A DNA stretch of 62,836 bases from Lachnospiraceae bacterium (GCA_009911035.1 QXWO01000033.1:1-62836); one strand, 5' to 3'. Counted from the first letter of the stretch, positions 51,901 through 60,139 are shown. Notes: generated by a model from the letters alone, not told the origin. Numbers and translations: made by a program.

Positions 51901-53256
51901 TCATGTATCACAAATTATGTCTACATTCTGTATCATAGCCAGCTTCCCAGTTTCCCCATAAAGCGGTACAATACTGCTCGGATCCCCATAATAGGCATCA
52001 CTGATTACAACTGCCCGATCCATATCTGCACTGTCGTCATAAATCCCCCAGCCCTCTGCCTTATATCGTTTTACAATCTTCTGATATTTCTGCCAAAGCT
52101 GAGGCCGCATACTTTCTATTGTCGCCTTTATCAGCGGATGCGGACGCCACCACAATGTCATTTTCTCCTGGTTTCCCTTAAAAACACCAAATACATGTTC
52201 CATCTTTTCCAGCATCTTCTCTTCATATTTTAGTAATGCCGCCACGCTGGTATTATAAAAAATAATCTTCTTCCAACTCCCGTCCGGCTTCTTTATAATC
52301 TGCAGCCATTCCTCCGGGATTTTCAATTCTTCTTTTTTCGTGTTCAATACTTTATCTATCTTCGGTGAACCAATACCAAAAATTTTTTTCTCCCAGATAC
52401 TTCTGCTTTCTTCCCCTGTTTCACTAATCAGCGCCTTAATATAAGCCTGCCGCATGACTTCCGACTGCACTACTACCTTATCGGCATAAAATACTCCAGG
52501 CACCGTGCAGAAATTTTTCACCCCTTCTACGGATTCTTCATTCTCCGGGTCTGGTTCTGCCAAAATGAAGTAAGGTATATATATCAAATTATCCGTATAT
52601 TTTTTCAGATTCTTAGAATAGAAAAACGGATGCACGCTGGTAACATGGTTACATTCATCATATGGATTATGTATATAAATCATATCCGGCCTGCGTGCAT
52701 CAAAATTGTAATCATTATAGTCTGTTACCGGCACATATTCCGGATACAAATCCCCCTCATAATGAGCCTCCCGGAGACTTCCGTCTGGATTCTTGTCAAA
52801 ATATGGTATAGGGATCACATGGGCATCGCAGTCTGGATCTTCCTCCGCTGCTTTCCACACGCTTTCAAGAGAATCCCACATGGATGCTTTATATGGAAGA
52901 AATACAATTTCCGTACGTGTCTTTATATTATCTCTTAGGTACTTTTCTATTTTTATAAGGGACTGCTGCAGGTCTTCGGATATCCTGTCTGCACTGGCTC
53001 CCTGTCCCTGCCTGACTTCTTCATATATCTGGTAAACGAGTTCACAGTAGTCTTCCAGCAGCGGTATCATCCCACAGCCTTCTCCTTCTGCCTTTTCCAC
53101 CAGTTCACCAAGCTGGATTGCTCCCTCCTGACACTGTTCCAGCAGTTCCATCGCTATGTAGTTTTTGCCGGTACTGACCGCTTTCCCTACCGCCTCATGG
53201 GCACGGGCAAGCAGTTCCATGAATTCTCCGGCCTGCTTTTTCTGTGTCTTCCTCAT
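51901..53256 (-). CDS. CDP-glycerol/ribitol phosphotransferase-like protein (TagF-like)
   Basis: A 451-residue protein. An N-terminal helical domain (about 1-110) precedes a GT-B part: EIVFLPYKASMWDSLESVW, PDMIYIHNPYDECNHVTSV, KKIIFYNTSVAALL, LWWRPHPLIKATI and VISDAYYGDPSSIVPLYGE, matching the HP and SDxxSS-type segments of teichoic acid polymerases. CDP-ribitol from the pentitol branch is a plausible donor. Its ATG overlaps the stop of the first gene (ATGA). Confidence 0.7.
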   Translation of the reverse strand: MRKTQKKQAGEFMELLARAHEAVGKAVSTGKNYIAMELLEQCQEGAIQLGELVEKAEGEGCGMIPLLEDYCELVYQIYEEVRQGQGASADRISEDLQQSLIKIEKYLRDNIKTRTEIVFLPYKASMWDSLESVWKAAEEDPDCDAHVIPIPYFDKNPDGSLREAHYEGDLYPEYVPVTDYNDYNFDARRPDMIYIHNPYDECNHVTSVHPFFYSKNLKKYTDNLIYIPYFILAEPDPENEESVEGVKNFCTVPGVFYADKVVVQSEVMRQAYIKALISETGEESRSIWEKKIFGIGSPKIDKVLNTKKEELKIPEEWLQIIKKPDGSWKKIIFYNTSVAALLKYEEKMLEKMEHVFGVFKGNQEKMTLWWRPHPLIKATIESMRPQLWQKYQKIVKRYKAEGWGIYDDSADMDRAVVISDAYYGDPSSIVPLYGETGKLAMIQNVDIICDT

Positions 53257-53948
53257 GCTCTGCTGTCTCCATATGATTCTCTTCCTCTGGCTTTCAGAAG
53301 GGCTTCCGCAAATTCTAAATCTTCCTTCGTATACACTGCTGGATTTCTACCCTCCGTCCTGCATAAGCAGGGACGCCTCTCCGCTATCTTTTCCAGAATC
53401 TCCCACAGCCTGATTCTTTCATCTTCACCTAACAGCCTATTGTCACTTCTGACTGCTGCCGGGTATTTCACACAGCATAATTTTTCCGGTTCCAGGCTTC
53501 CCCGTCCGGATATGTCTGCTATATTTTCTCCCAGGCTTTCCGCCGTCACCGCCAGCCCAAAGGCTGACGCCTTTTGCTGCACTTGATATATCATCCCTTC
53601 GCTCACGAAAGGATATCTGATATCATGGAATACAAATAACTCTATTTCTTTTCTTTCCTCTCTTCCCCCGGCTTTCTGTCTTATCTGTCCCAGTGCCTCT
53701 GTCAGTGTTTCTGTTCCGGTGAGAATCCATACTGGCTTGCGGATTTCATATTCTTTTTCCCATTGTTCAATGTATTGCGCGGCCTGTCGGGCCTCTTCCT
53801 CCTGCCGCCACACAAAAGCAATAGAGTCAATGTCAGAATGGAAACAGAACCTTTTCAATGAATAGCTGTACAGCAGCTGGCCTGCCAAAAGTTCCCCGGA
53901 GCCAGCTTCCGCCCTTTCACAGGCATCATACAATACTGCCGTGTTCAT
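53253..53948 (-). CDS. Divergent IspD-like nucleotidyltransferase-fold protein
   Basis: A 231-residue protein, first in the glycan cluster, with AAGGAATGGGATT before ATG 53948. The order of segments mimics IspD/TarI: YSLKRFCFHSDIDSIAFV, a GTETLTEALGQI and FVFHDIRYPFVSEGMIYQV (compare VHDAARPFVS). The nucleotide-binding GGxGxRM loop is missing at the N-terminus, so CTP binding is doubtful. It may be a regulatory or degenerate partner of the transferase coupled to it. Confidence 0.55.
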   Translation of the reverse strand: MNTAVLYDACERAEAGSGELLAGQLLYSYSLKRFCFHSDIDSIAFVWRQEEEARQAAQYIEQWEKEYEIRKPVWILTGTETLTEALGQIRQKAGGREERKEIELFVFHDIRYPFVSEGMIYQVQQKASAFGLAVTAESLGENIADISGRGSLEPEKLCCVKYPAAVRSDNRLLGEDERIRLWEILEKIAERRPCLCRTEGRNPAVYTKEDLEFAEALLKARGRESYGDSRA

Positions 53949-53989
53949 AATCCCATTCCTTTCTGTTTTTTAATAAGGTATATTGGTCA

Positions 53990-54549
53990 TCAGACGAATT
54001 CATACCCACTGACAAAAGTGGAATGTGTGACTCCTGCGGAATCAGCGCTCATCCGGTGATGCGGTTCCCCGCTTCGCTCCCTGGTACGTCACAGACACTT
54101 TGCAGACTGCTTCTGTCATCCGCCTTAACATGCACCTCGTGCCTGTCTCTGCTCTGATGCCGTCTTTGCCCGCTTTCCTGTGTTCCCAGAGTCCTGGCCT
54201 ATCCAATACGCAGGACATAAGCCTGCCTTCTAATGCCGTCATTGTTTTTATATGGCAGACGGACGCCTGTGCGGCATACCCTTCCAGTCTTCATGATGTC
54301 AAAACCACGAATCCTTTACAGCTTTTCTTTCGCAACAGTTCAGCCCGCCGGACTGTTACCATCTTTTCCCGTCTGCTTATCAAAAACTTCCGCCTGGTCC
54401 TTTGAAAAGGTAAAATCAGAGACTGCTCCCCCATTCATCCAGACAGTCGTTCTTTTGATCTGCCTTTAAATTTATCTTTTTTAATATCCTTACCGCGAAC
54501 TCTTGCCAAATCCATTCTTATCATGTGCCAGGCAAGGTATTGCGCCAAT
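53990..54549 (-). ncRNA. Candidate guide/omega RNA region downstream of the TnpB-like gene
   Basis: About 600 bases without a supported gene follow the TnpB-like stop, just where TnpB-family loci encode their omega RNA. Possible stems are CTTGCC...GGCAAG soon after the stop (54505-54540) and, near the far end, CCAC-TTTTGTCA-GTGG (54008-54023), a hairpin shaped like an insertion-sequence right end. The bases after it (GTCTGATGACC...) would be a guide. A 66-codon frame at 54042-54242 lacks a ribosome site. Exact RNA limits cannot be set by eye. Confidence 0.4.
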
Positions 54550-55938
54550 TCATAAAATCCCTTCTCCTGTCAGACACTGTTCCGGAGCCAGTACCAGGTC
54601 AGCCTCTTCCCCACGCTTTTTTGCGTTCCGGGCCGTGTTCCATTTCTCCTGCATCTGACAGCCGCAGGATGTGCACCGGAAAATTCCTTCCTTTTTATAT
54701 CCATAAGCACCGCACCAGCTGCATTCCCTGCTGATGCCTTTTCCGAAGACTTCCACAATTCTTACAGACTGTTCCCTGCATTTCTGTTCCAGTCTCCTCC
54801 TGATATATCCTCTCTGCCACATGTTCACGGAATTATTGATGGCCTTGTCCCCTCCATGTTTCTGGGGGCGTGGAAGTTTCGGGATATAAATCACTTCCGG
54901 TCTTTCTGTCCTAAGGAGCCTGTTCAACTCCATGTTGATGTAGTTGTGGAGCTGTTGGGTCTTCCGTCTCTTTTTGTCTGTATACTTTTTCCTTCCAGCT
55001 TCTTCATGGTCTGCCCCATGCTTCATGGCCTGGCTGCGAACCCATCCGGCCAGTTCTGTCTGATACTCTCCCAGCTTTTCCCCATAGACATGACCTTCGT
55101 CCGTGGAAAACATAGTGTACATACCAGCCGCCATTCCTACTCTTTTGGTGTAATCTTTGTGTGTCCTGACTTTTACATCCACAGGCACTTTGATTTCCAC
55201 GCTTCTCTTTTCAGGATAAAGCTTTAAGTAAATCTGTCTGGTATACTGGTTGCTGTCTGTCAAGGGCAGGAAAATGCGCTTCCGTTTTTCTTTCACAGTG
55301 ATATAAATTCCATGGTTCCCGTAACGGTAAGCCCTCTCCGCCAGCGAAAAACCGCCTCCGCCGTCTGTATGGGGCTTTACATGGATGCGCCTGACCTGCC
55401 TGCGCAGGTAATTGTTTGCTTTCTTTACGTCAATACAGCCTGCCAGCTTTTCATACTGCTTCTGCAAATCCGGCCTTAAACTGACTTTCCTGTGGTTTAG
55501 CACCGCATCAAAAGCATTGTTCACCTTAAGAAGGTAACGCAGGTAATGCTTCTCTTCCTCCGTCAGGGAATCATTTTCCCCTGTCCGTTTCAGAACCGCC
55601 GCCTTTGTTCTTGTCCACTGACTCCTGATTTCACCCAGCGCATCAAAAATGGCAAGATAGAAGTAGACCGATGGCATACCCATCTGCTCCCTGAGACCGC
55701 TTTCAATCATCTCATTCTGGACAGTATACCCCGGATAAATCTTTGACAGTCCCCCAACGCCTCCGAACCGTACATACACATGATTCTTTACCTGGCTGTA
55801 ATCCCGTGCAATTTCCTGAAGTTTTGCCATATCTTCATCAGAAACCAGCTCACTGGTGTACTGGTGGACCGTCCTGCATACCGTATCGGGCAGCATTTCC
55901 TTATCCTTTCTGCTTTTGAAACATGCCATAATATACAT
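54550..55938 (-). CDS. Nuclease-dead TnpB-family protein (TldR-like RNA-guided regulator candidate)
   Basis: A 462-residue TnpB homologue. The order of TnpB segments is intact: an N-terminal helical/OB region, RuvC-like parts, a bridge with NNSVNMWQRGYIRRRLEQKC and a zinc ribbon (C406-x2-C409, C422-x2-C425). All three RuvC acids are gone. GIDLG is GMAAG (Ala270 for Asp), the usual VIEDL is YIPKL (Pro353 for Glu), and DRDxNAA is QEKWNTA (Lys432 for Asp). Yet the frame is complete with no stops, implying selection for a non-cleaving role. TldR proteins are known TnpB descendants that repress transcription with a guide RNA. No TnpA gene is adjacent. ATG 55938 is tentative (GGAAAG lies upstream at a loose distance). 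Confidence 0.85.
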   Translation of the reverse strand: MYIMACFKSRKDKEMLPDTVCRTVHQYTSELVSDEDMAKLQEIARDYSQVKNHVYVRFGGVGGLSKIYPGYTVQNEMIESGLREQMGMPSVYFYLAIFDALGEIRSQWTRTKAAVLKRTGENDSLTEEEKHYLRYLLKVNNAFDAVLNHRKVSLRPDLQKQYEKLAGCIDVKKANNYLRRQVRRIHVKPHTDGGGGFSLAERAYRYGNHGIYITVKEKRKRIFLPLTDSNQYTRQIYLKLYPEKRSVEIKVPVDVKVRTHKDYTKRVGMAAGMYTMFSTDEGHVYGEKLGEYQTELAGWVRSQAMKHGADHEEAGRKKYTDKKRRKTQQLHNYINMELNRLLRTERPEVIYIPKLPRPQKHGGDKAINNSVNMWQRGYIRRRLEQKCREQSVRIVEVFGKGISRECSWCGAYGYKKEGIFRCTSCGCQMQEKWNTARNAKKRGEEADLVLAPEQCLTGEGIL

Positions 55939-55964
55939 GTTTTTCAGGCACTTTCCAACTATTA

Positions 55965-55990
55965 CTGTCAAAAAGTATACTTTATGCGAA
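55965..55990. promoter_or_regulatory. Operator-like site A at the TnpB-like gene promoter
   Basis: Contains the palindrome AAAGTATACTTT and one TTCGCA arm. It shares 16 bases in inverted orientation with site B at 56102-56127. On the minus strand it overlaps TATACT (55974-55979), a possible -10 with TTGACA (55999-56004) 19 bases upstream. Confidence 0.5.
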
Positions 55991-56101
55991 TATACATCTG
56001 TCAAAAAATGTTAGTATAAATTTGCTAATAAAAGGGGTAATTTTTCTTGAATAATTGACGATAATATAGTAGAATAATCTAGGTTTACGAAATTTATATA
56101 T

Positions 56102-56127
56102 TTCGCATAAAGTATACCTTTTGCGAA
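56102..56127. promoter_or_regulatory. Operator-like site B, near-perfect 26-bp palindrome
   Basis: TTCGCATAAAGTATACCTTT then TGCGAA reads almost the same on both strands. With site A it brackets a 111-bp AT-rich stretch. The pair may be an autoregulatory operator or the left end of the ancestral transposon. Confidence 0.5.
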
Positions 56128-56149
56128 ATTATTTATTAGAATATATCTG

Positions 56150-56211
56150 CATAAAAACAGACACTTGCGAGGCTTCTGAATCTGAACCTGCCCAAGTGCC
56201 TTTTTATTTTT
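56150..56211. terminator. Bidirectional terminator after the C_GCAxxG_C_C gene
   Basis: A stem with CACTTG (56162-56167) and CAAGTG (56193-56198) plus an inner AGG/CCT pairing has TTTTTATTTTT on the plus side and TTTTTAT on the minus side. It ends the SEC-C operon before the TnpB-like gene promoter. Confidence 0.7.
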
Positions 56212-56218
56212 AGAATTT

Positions 56219-56674
56219 TTAATTTATATTTTCCAGCAACATCTCTTCTACAATCCCGGCGGCTGTAGCTACCAGCCTGCTGCACGGCCTTGTACTATAG
56301 TATTCCTCTGTCCTTAAAGAAGGCTTCGCGCTCTCTTCCATTTCCTGGATTCCAAGCAATTCACGGCATATGATTGACCCATGTTTTTCCTTAAACTTTC
56401 CCGCCATTTGTCTGGTGAGCAGATAAATCTGTTCCTTGCCCTCCTCATTGGCGGGATCCGTATTGCCTTCCTTCAAGCCAGCTAACAGCGCCATTGCCGA
56501 AACCACTCCGCACACTTCGCGCATTCTCCCAATTCCGCCTCCCATAGGGCTTGCCAGCTTTAATGCTGTCTCTCTGTCCATGCCGAACAAATCAGCATAA
56601 GTGGCAAAAACAGACTGTGCGCAGGTATATCCTGATTCAAAGGTTGCAACGGCCTGCTCCACCCGGCTGTCCAT
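56219..56674 (-). CDS. C_GCAxxG_C_C family protein
   Basis: A 151-residue member of the family named for its Cys pattern: YTCAQSVFATYAD (first Cys), ASPMGGGIGRMREVCGVVSAM (G-x2-G and Cys), CRELLG and a C-terminal RPCSRLV. Members are predicted redox or metal-binding membrane-associated proteins with unclear role. The ATG shares bases with the SEC-C gene stop (TGATG), so the two are coupled. Confidence 0.88.
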   Translation of the reverse strand: MDSRVEQAVATFESGYTCAQSVFATYADLFGMDRETALKLASPMGGGIGRMREVCGVVSAMALLAGLKEGNTDPANEEGKEQIYLLTRQMAGKFKEKHGSIICRELLGIQEMEESAKPSLRTEEYYSTRPCSRLVATAAGIVEEMLLENIN

Positions 56675-57180
56675 CAGCCCTTCTTTCCGCAGCATTTCTT
56701 GTATTTCTTGCCGCTTCCGCAGGGACAGGGGTCATTGGGGTATACCTTGTCCGGCTTTACGATTGTGGTGGATGATTTCTGCTCCCTGTAAAGTGTCTTG
56801 CGTGTTTCCTCATCAAAAATCGCTTCCCATTCCGGCAGTTCATAAAGCCAGTCTGCTCCCGCAGCAACCATATTTTTATATAAAAGTTCTTTTTCAAAAG
56901 CAAGGCTCACCTGCGTATCTTCTTCCATTTCCTCAATGGGATTGGCTTCCTTCAGGCTTTCGTTAATACCATCCAGAAAACCTGTCATTGTCATAATATC
57001 TACATTATATTTTTCTGCCAGTTCTTTTACAGTTCCTTTTACTTCTTCATCAGGATTTTTCAAAAGATCTGCATATATATCTTTTTCTTTCTGGAAATAC
57101 GCAGACCACAATCTTTGTAAATCTCCCTTATTTGCGGTTTCCGAATAGGCTATCTCCCGCCATTTTTCTAGCAATTCCAT
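56674..57180 (-). CDS. SEC-C metal-binding domain protein
   Basis: A 168-residue protein with an acidic helical body and a C-terminal SEC-C zinc motif, [17 protein letters not shown], as found at the end of SecA and many small proteins. The body has no recognised domain. TTAGGAGGGACAAGTT precedes ATG 57180. It is transcribed from the promoter at 57309-57337 with the C_GCAxxG_C_C gene. Confidence 0.85.
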   Translation of the reverse strand: MELLEKWREIAYSETANKGDLQRLWSAYFQKEKDIYADLLKNPDEEVKGTVKELAEKYNVDIMTMTGFLDGINESLKEANPIEEMEEDTQVSLAFEKELLYKNMVAAGADWLYELPEWEAIFDEETRKTLYREQKSSTTIVKPDKVYPNDPCPCGSGKKYKKCCGKKG

Positions 57181-57308
57181 AACTTGTCCCTCCTAATCTG
57201 CTTTGCGCAGATATCTCTGTCATATTTCATATTTTTATGGAACACAAAATATTTCTATCATAGTGCTCCATATAGAATACCCAGGCCGGATACTGTGCAT
57301 CCTTTGCT

Positions 57309-57349
57309 ATTATATCCCATATTGCAAAAAAAGTAAAATATTTTTGCAA
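57309..57349 (-). promoter_or_regulatory. Promoter with an inverted-repeat operator around its -35
   Basis: On the minus strand TTTACT (57332-57337) and TATAAT (57309-57314) are 17 bases apart. The -35 lies inside an inverted repeat TTGCAAAAA-N10-TTTTTGCAA (57322-57349), which could bind a repressor of the SEC-C operon. Confidence 0.55.
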
Positions 57350-57427
57350 ACTGTGAATAAGGTTTGATTTGCGGGGTAATAATACTAATAGTCAATGGAA
57401 CCCCCTCCTTTGATAGAGTGGAACAGG

Positions 57428-57446
57428 CTATGGCGGACCGCCATAG
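57428..57446. repeat. Perfect 19-bp palindrome
   Basis: CTATGGCGG-A-CCGCCATAG lies in the 600-bp gene-free stretch 57181-57780, which otherwise contains only the promoter at 57309-57349 and the 10-mer repeats by the integrase. Confidence 0.6.
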
Positions 57447-57571
57447 CGGAGTCCACAAATACCACAGATAAATTAATACTTATCCTCCCCTAAGGAAGCC
57501 TCTGGGAATGCGGAAGCCGCATTTTCAGGGGTTTCCGCTATGTTTATGGCTTCATTTTGGGGTGATTTTGG

Positions 57572-57748
57572 GTGTTGCCAAGTGTTGCCAAGCTGGAAGC
57601 CAGTGTTTATCAGGGTTTCCGGCTTTTTATGATTTTACATAATGTTTGCTTCATGGTCTGCAATGCCTGTATTTCAGGCACTTTCTGCATAAATTTTTCT
57701 TCAAATGTTTTTGTGGAACTTACGTTCTTTTTATGGTATTGGCAACAC
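57572..57748. other. Repeated 10-mers next to the integrase gene, possible arm-type or attachment sites
   Basis: GTGTTGCCAA occurs twice in tandem (57572-57581, 57582-57591) and once inverted (57739-57748). CAGGGGTTTCCG and CAGGGTTTCCGG also occur near 57527 and 57615. Repeats of this sort beside the 3' end of an integrase gene fit integrase/excisionase binding sites at an element end. Confidence 0.4.
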
Positions 57749-57780
57749 TTTTTCTGTTGCCATCAACTCCTTTGAAAACA

Positions 57781-58992
57781 TTATGCAAACATAGCTTCCA
57801 CTTGTTCACCACCAAAGTCGAAATCATATATTTTAAAGATTTCATTCTGTATAGCCAGATTGTCTTCGTAATCGTTCTTGCACTTATAATAGGTGTTCAA
57901 GGTTGTGCTTTTATTCTTATGTCCTACATTTTTTGAAACCAATGCCAGCTTCATGCCCTTGTCCAGACAGTTTGTTACATAACTCCTTCTACATGTATGA
58001 GAGGGCTTGTATTCCACTCCTATACAGTTACAGAAAGCCTTGAATGTACTGGTAATACTGCTCTCCTTTACCATCCTTCCGCTGTTTGCCGGGATGACAT
58101 ATTCGCTTTCAATCCCCGCCTGCTCTGTCCTGCGCTTCTGCTCCATCAGCCATTTATAAGTAAAATCATTGATGACTATGGTTCTGCGGGAAGTCTTGTT
58201 CTTCGGAGTGCTTTCCTCATAGATTTTGGAATTGGTATCGTAATCCGTATACTCTGTCTGCGTTCTCTCAATCTTTATGGTTCTGTGTTCCAAATCGACC
58301 TTGCTCCATTTCAATGCAAGTAACTCTCCCAATCTTAAACCAGTTCCACAAAGAATAAAAAGTGCCGGAGAATTGCGGTATTTTCTGCATTTATTCCAGC
58401 AGGCCATAGAGCCTGACTGCAAGGTATTGATTTCATCATCTTCCCATACGCCAAGCTCCTTGTCTTCCTGCTCTTTGCACCTGTCCTCATTGATTTTTAC
58501 CTTCCGCATAAAGTTCCAGCTCATGATTTCCCTGTCACAGGCGTAATCAAATGCCTGGCTGACAATGCATTTTATCTGGCATACATAAGAATAAACTATA
58601 GTTCCATTTGTCAAGGTACGGATAAAATCATCACAGTGATACTTCTTAATCTTCCGGGCGGGGATTTTCCCAAAGCTGCTGTCCTTCACATAATTTACAT
58701 AAGCCCTGTAATATCTGCTGTGGGTCTGCTTCTTGATATCCCCTTTTGCAAATTCCAGAAACATTTCTACCACCTGCGCTACCGTATCGTTTTTATGCTT
58801 CTCCAAATCCACCTGACCTGTCATAGTCCTTTTTGCTTCCTTGCGAAATTTCTTCTTTACTTCGTCTTCTGAAGCCCCTGTGATCTGGTGGCGTTTTCCG
58901 GTTTCTGAATATTTAGTAGGAATCGTGGTATAATATTGTATCTGTAATCCCTTCTGCCGGGAATTGATTTTCGGAATCGTTATCTCGCTCAT
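57781..58992 (-). CDS. Tyrosine recombinase/integrase
   Basis: A 403-residue integrase. The N-terminal AP2-like/arm-binding region (IPKINSRQKGLQIQYYTTIP) and SAM-like core-binding domain precede the catalytic domain: Arg in GTGLRLGELLALKW, the Lys region, HTCRR (His-x2-Arg) and GHKNKSTTLNTYY with the His and nucleophilic Tyr. The type is that of Tn916/phage-like elements. AGGAGATTGCC precedes ATG 58992. No excisionase gene is adjacent, so it may be the end of an integrated element or a leftover. Confidence 0.92.
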   Translation of the reverse strand: MSEITIPKINSRQKGLQIQYYTTIPTKYSETGKRHQITGASEDEVKKKFRKEAKRTMTGQVDLEKHKNDTVAQVVEMFLEFAKGDIKKQTHSRYYRAYVNYVKDSSFGKIPARKIKKYHCDDFIRTLTNGTIVYSYVCQIKCIVSQAFDYACDREIMSWNFMRKVKINEDRCKEQEDKELGVWEDDEINTLQSGSMACWNKCRKYRNSPALFILCGTGLRLGELLALKWSKVDLEHRTIKIERTQTEYTDYDTNSKIYEESTPKNKTSRRTIVINDFTYKWLMEQKRRTEQAGIESEYVIPANSGRMVKESSITSTFKAFCNCIGVEYKPSHTCRRSYVTNCLDKGMKLALVSKNVGHKNKSTTLNTYYKCKNDYEDNLAIQNEIFKIYDFDFGGEQVEAMFA

Positions 58993-59152
58993 GGCAATCT
59001 CCTCTTGCGTCTTACAAAGAAGGACATCTGCCACGTCCTCTAAATCTATATTTATTATACCACATTTTATCGGATTCAGCAATTCTCTGTTTGATATTTC
59101 GATTTTTAACTAACCTCCCAAGCGTCTCCTTTCTCGATTTTTTTCTTAAGTA

Positions 59153-60064
59153 TTAGTTTCCTGCTATTATTAAAAATCTCCCATTTTTCCCAAAAACCCG
59201 CCTGTCACAGGTGGCAAGGGTAATGATGCTGGTAGGCGCATGGTCAGGCTCTTCATAATATAACGCCCTTCCCTGCAGTTCCTCCATCCATGCATTGTAG
59301 CTTTCCATATCCTCATGGTTCCTTATGCGGAAATCCCATTCTGCCAGATCGTCTATGCTGTATTTGACAACTGCCATCACCTGATAGGCAGTTGCGCTCC
59401 CATAAGCATCTGTGAAATAGATGGTCCGGTTTTCCTTGAAATAATCTTCTTTTTCATAATCTAACAGGGTGGAGAACATGGCATCGGAGCCTGCGCCCAT
59501 GCTGTGTCCGTAGATGATGCGGTTGAAATCCCATACCTGCGTGTCCTTATCCATGAAAGGGCATCCGGCGCTGCTCTTATCCCCTGTGAAATCATGGGAG
59601 AGGTAAAAGGCGTTGTCATCCGTTCCCACTACGGGGAAATTGATCAAGGTATCAGGGATGCAGAGCCAGCCTTTGATATCCTCATTTTCACTGCATAGCG
59701 CATCCCAATCGTAGGCTTCCAATCCCTTCTCCCTCATTTCTGCTTCATACTCCTGCCTGTACCGCTCCGCATCCTCTTCCATTTCAGAGAAAAGTTCTTC
59801 CATTTCCGCCGCCGCTTCCTTCTGCGACTGCTCCCTTCCCTCTTCTAAGATAATATCAAGCTGTGCATAAGCGTCTGCTATCGCCTGATACTTTTCAAGC
59901 TGTTTCACTGCCTTATAGCGGAAGATCCCCATGCCTGCCATGCAGACAAAGGCAAGGGATATTCCCACTATGATCTGCACTGTGATCCACTGCCTTTTCT
60001 TTTCCGGCAGGTCAGGGAAAAATTTCTCCCCAAGCCAGCTAATAAAACATTTTATTTTTTCCAT
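59153..60064 (-). CDS. srtB: Class B sortase
   Basis: A 303-residue membrane-anchored transpeptidase. One N-terminal helix (IIVGISLAFVCMAGMGIF) is followed by a coiled coil (about 60-110) and the sortase barrel: catalytic His in IIYGHSM, Cys in ITLATCDRR, and Arg in the following FGKNGRF segment. SrtB-type enzymes attach proteins with NPQTN/NVQTG-like signals to the wall or pilus. The neighbouring surface protein ends in VIQTG and is the likely substrate. AAAGGAAGCGC precedes ATG 60064; the frame upstream of it lacks a ribosome site. Confidence 0.92.
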   Translation of the reverse strand: MEKIKCFISWLGEKFFPDLPEKKRQWITVQIIVGISLAFVCMAGMGIFRYKAVKQLEKYQAIADAYAQLDIILEEGREQSQKEAAAEMEELFSEMEEDAERYRQEYEAEMREKGLEAYDWDALCSENEDIKGWLCIPDTLINFPVVGTDDNAFYLSHDFTGDKSSAGCPFMDKDTQVWDFNRIIYGHSMGAGSDAMFSTLLDYEKEDYFKENRTIYFTDAYGSATAYQVMAVVKYSIDDLAEWDFRIRNHEDMESYNAWMEELQGRALYYEEPDHAPTSIITLATCDRRVFGKNGRFLIIAGN

Positions 60065-60089
60065 GCGCTTCCTTTCTTCTCTATAAACA

Positions 60090-60139
60090 GCGGCAGATAG
60101 CGCCACAATCAAATGAATCTGTTTCCGGTTATCTGCCGC
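60090..60139. promoter_or_regulatory. Hairpin in the sortase leader
   Basis: GCGGCAGATA (60090-60099) and TATCTGCCGC (60130-60139) form a perfect 10-bp stem with a 30-base loop just upstream of the sortase ribosome site. A second GC-rich stem, GGCAGG...CCTGCC, lies at 60153-60174 and may end transcription from the surface protein gene. Confidence 0.45.

Noticed and set aside
54042-54242. Minus-strand frame downstream of the TnpB-like gene as a small protein
   Set aside because: No ribosome site or family likeness, and the position fits a guide RNA region better.
54550-55938. Active insertion sequence with working TnpB
   Set aside because: RuvC acids are all replaced and no TnpA or serine recombinase gene lies beside it.
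57258-57458. 66-codon minus-strand frame as a leader peptide gene
   Set aside because: It overlaps the -35/-10 promoter of the SEC-C operon, and its most likely internal start is not supported in position relative to that promoter.
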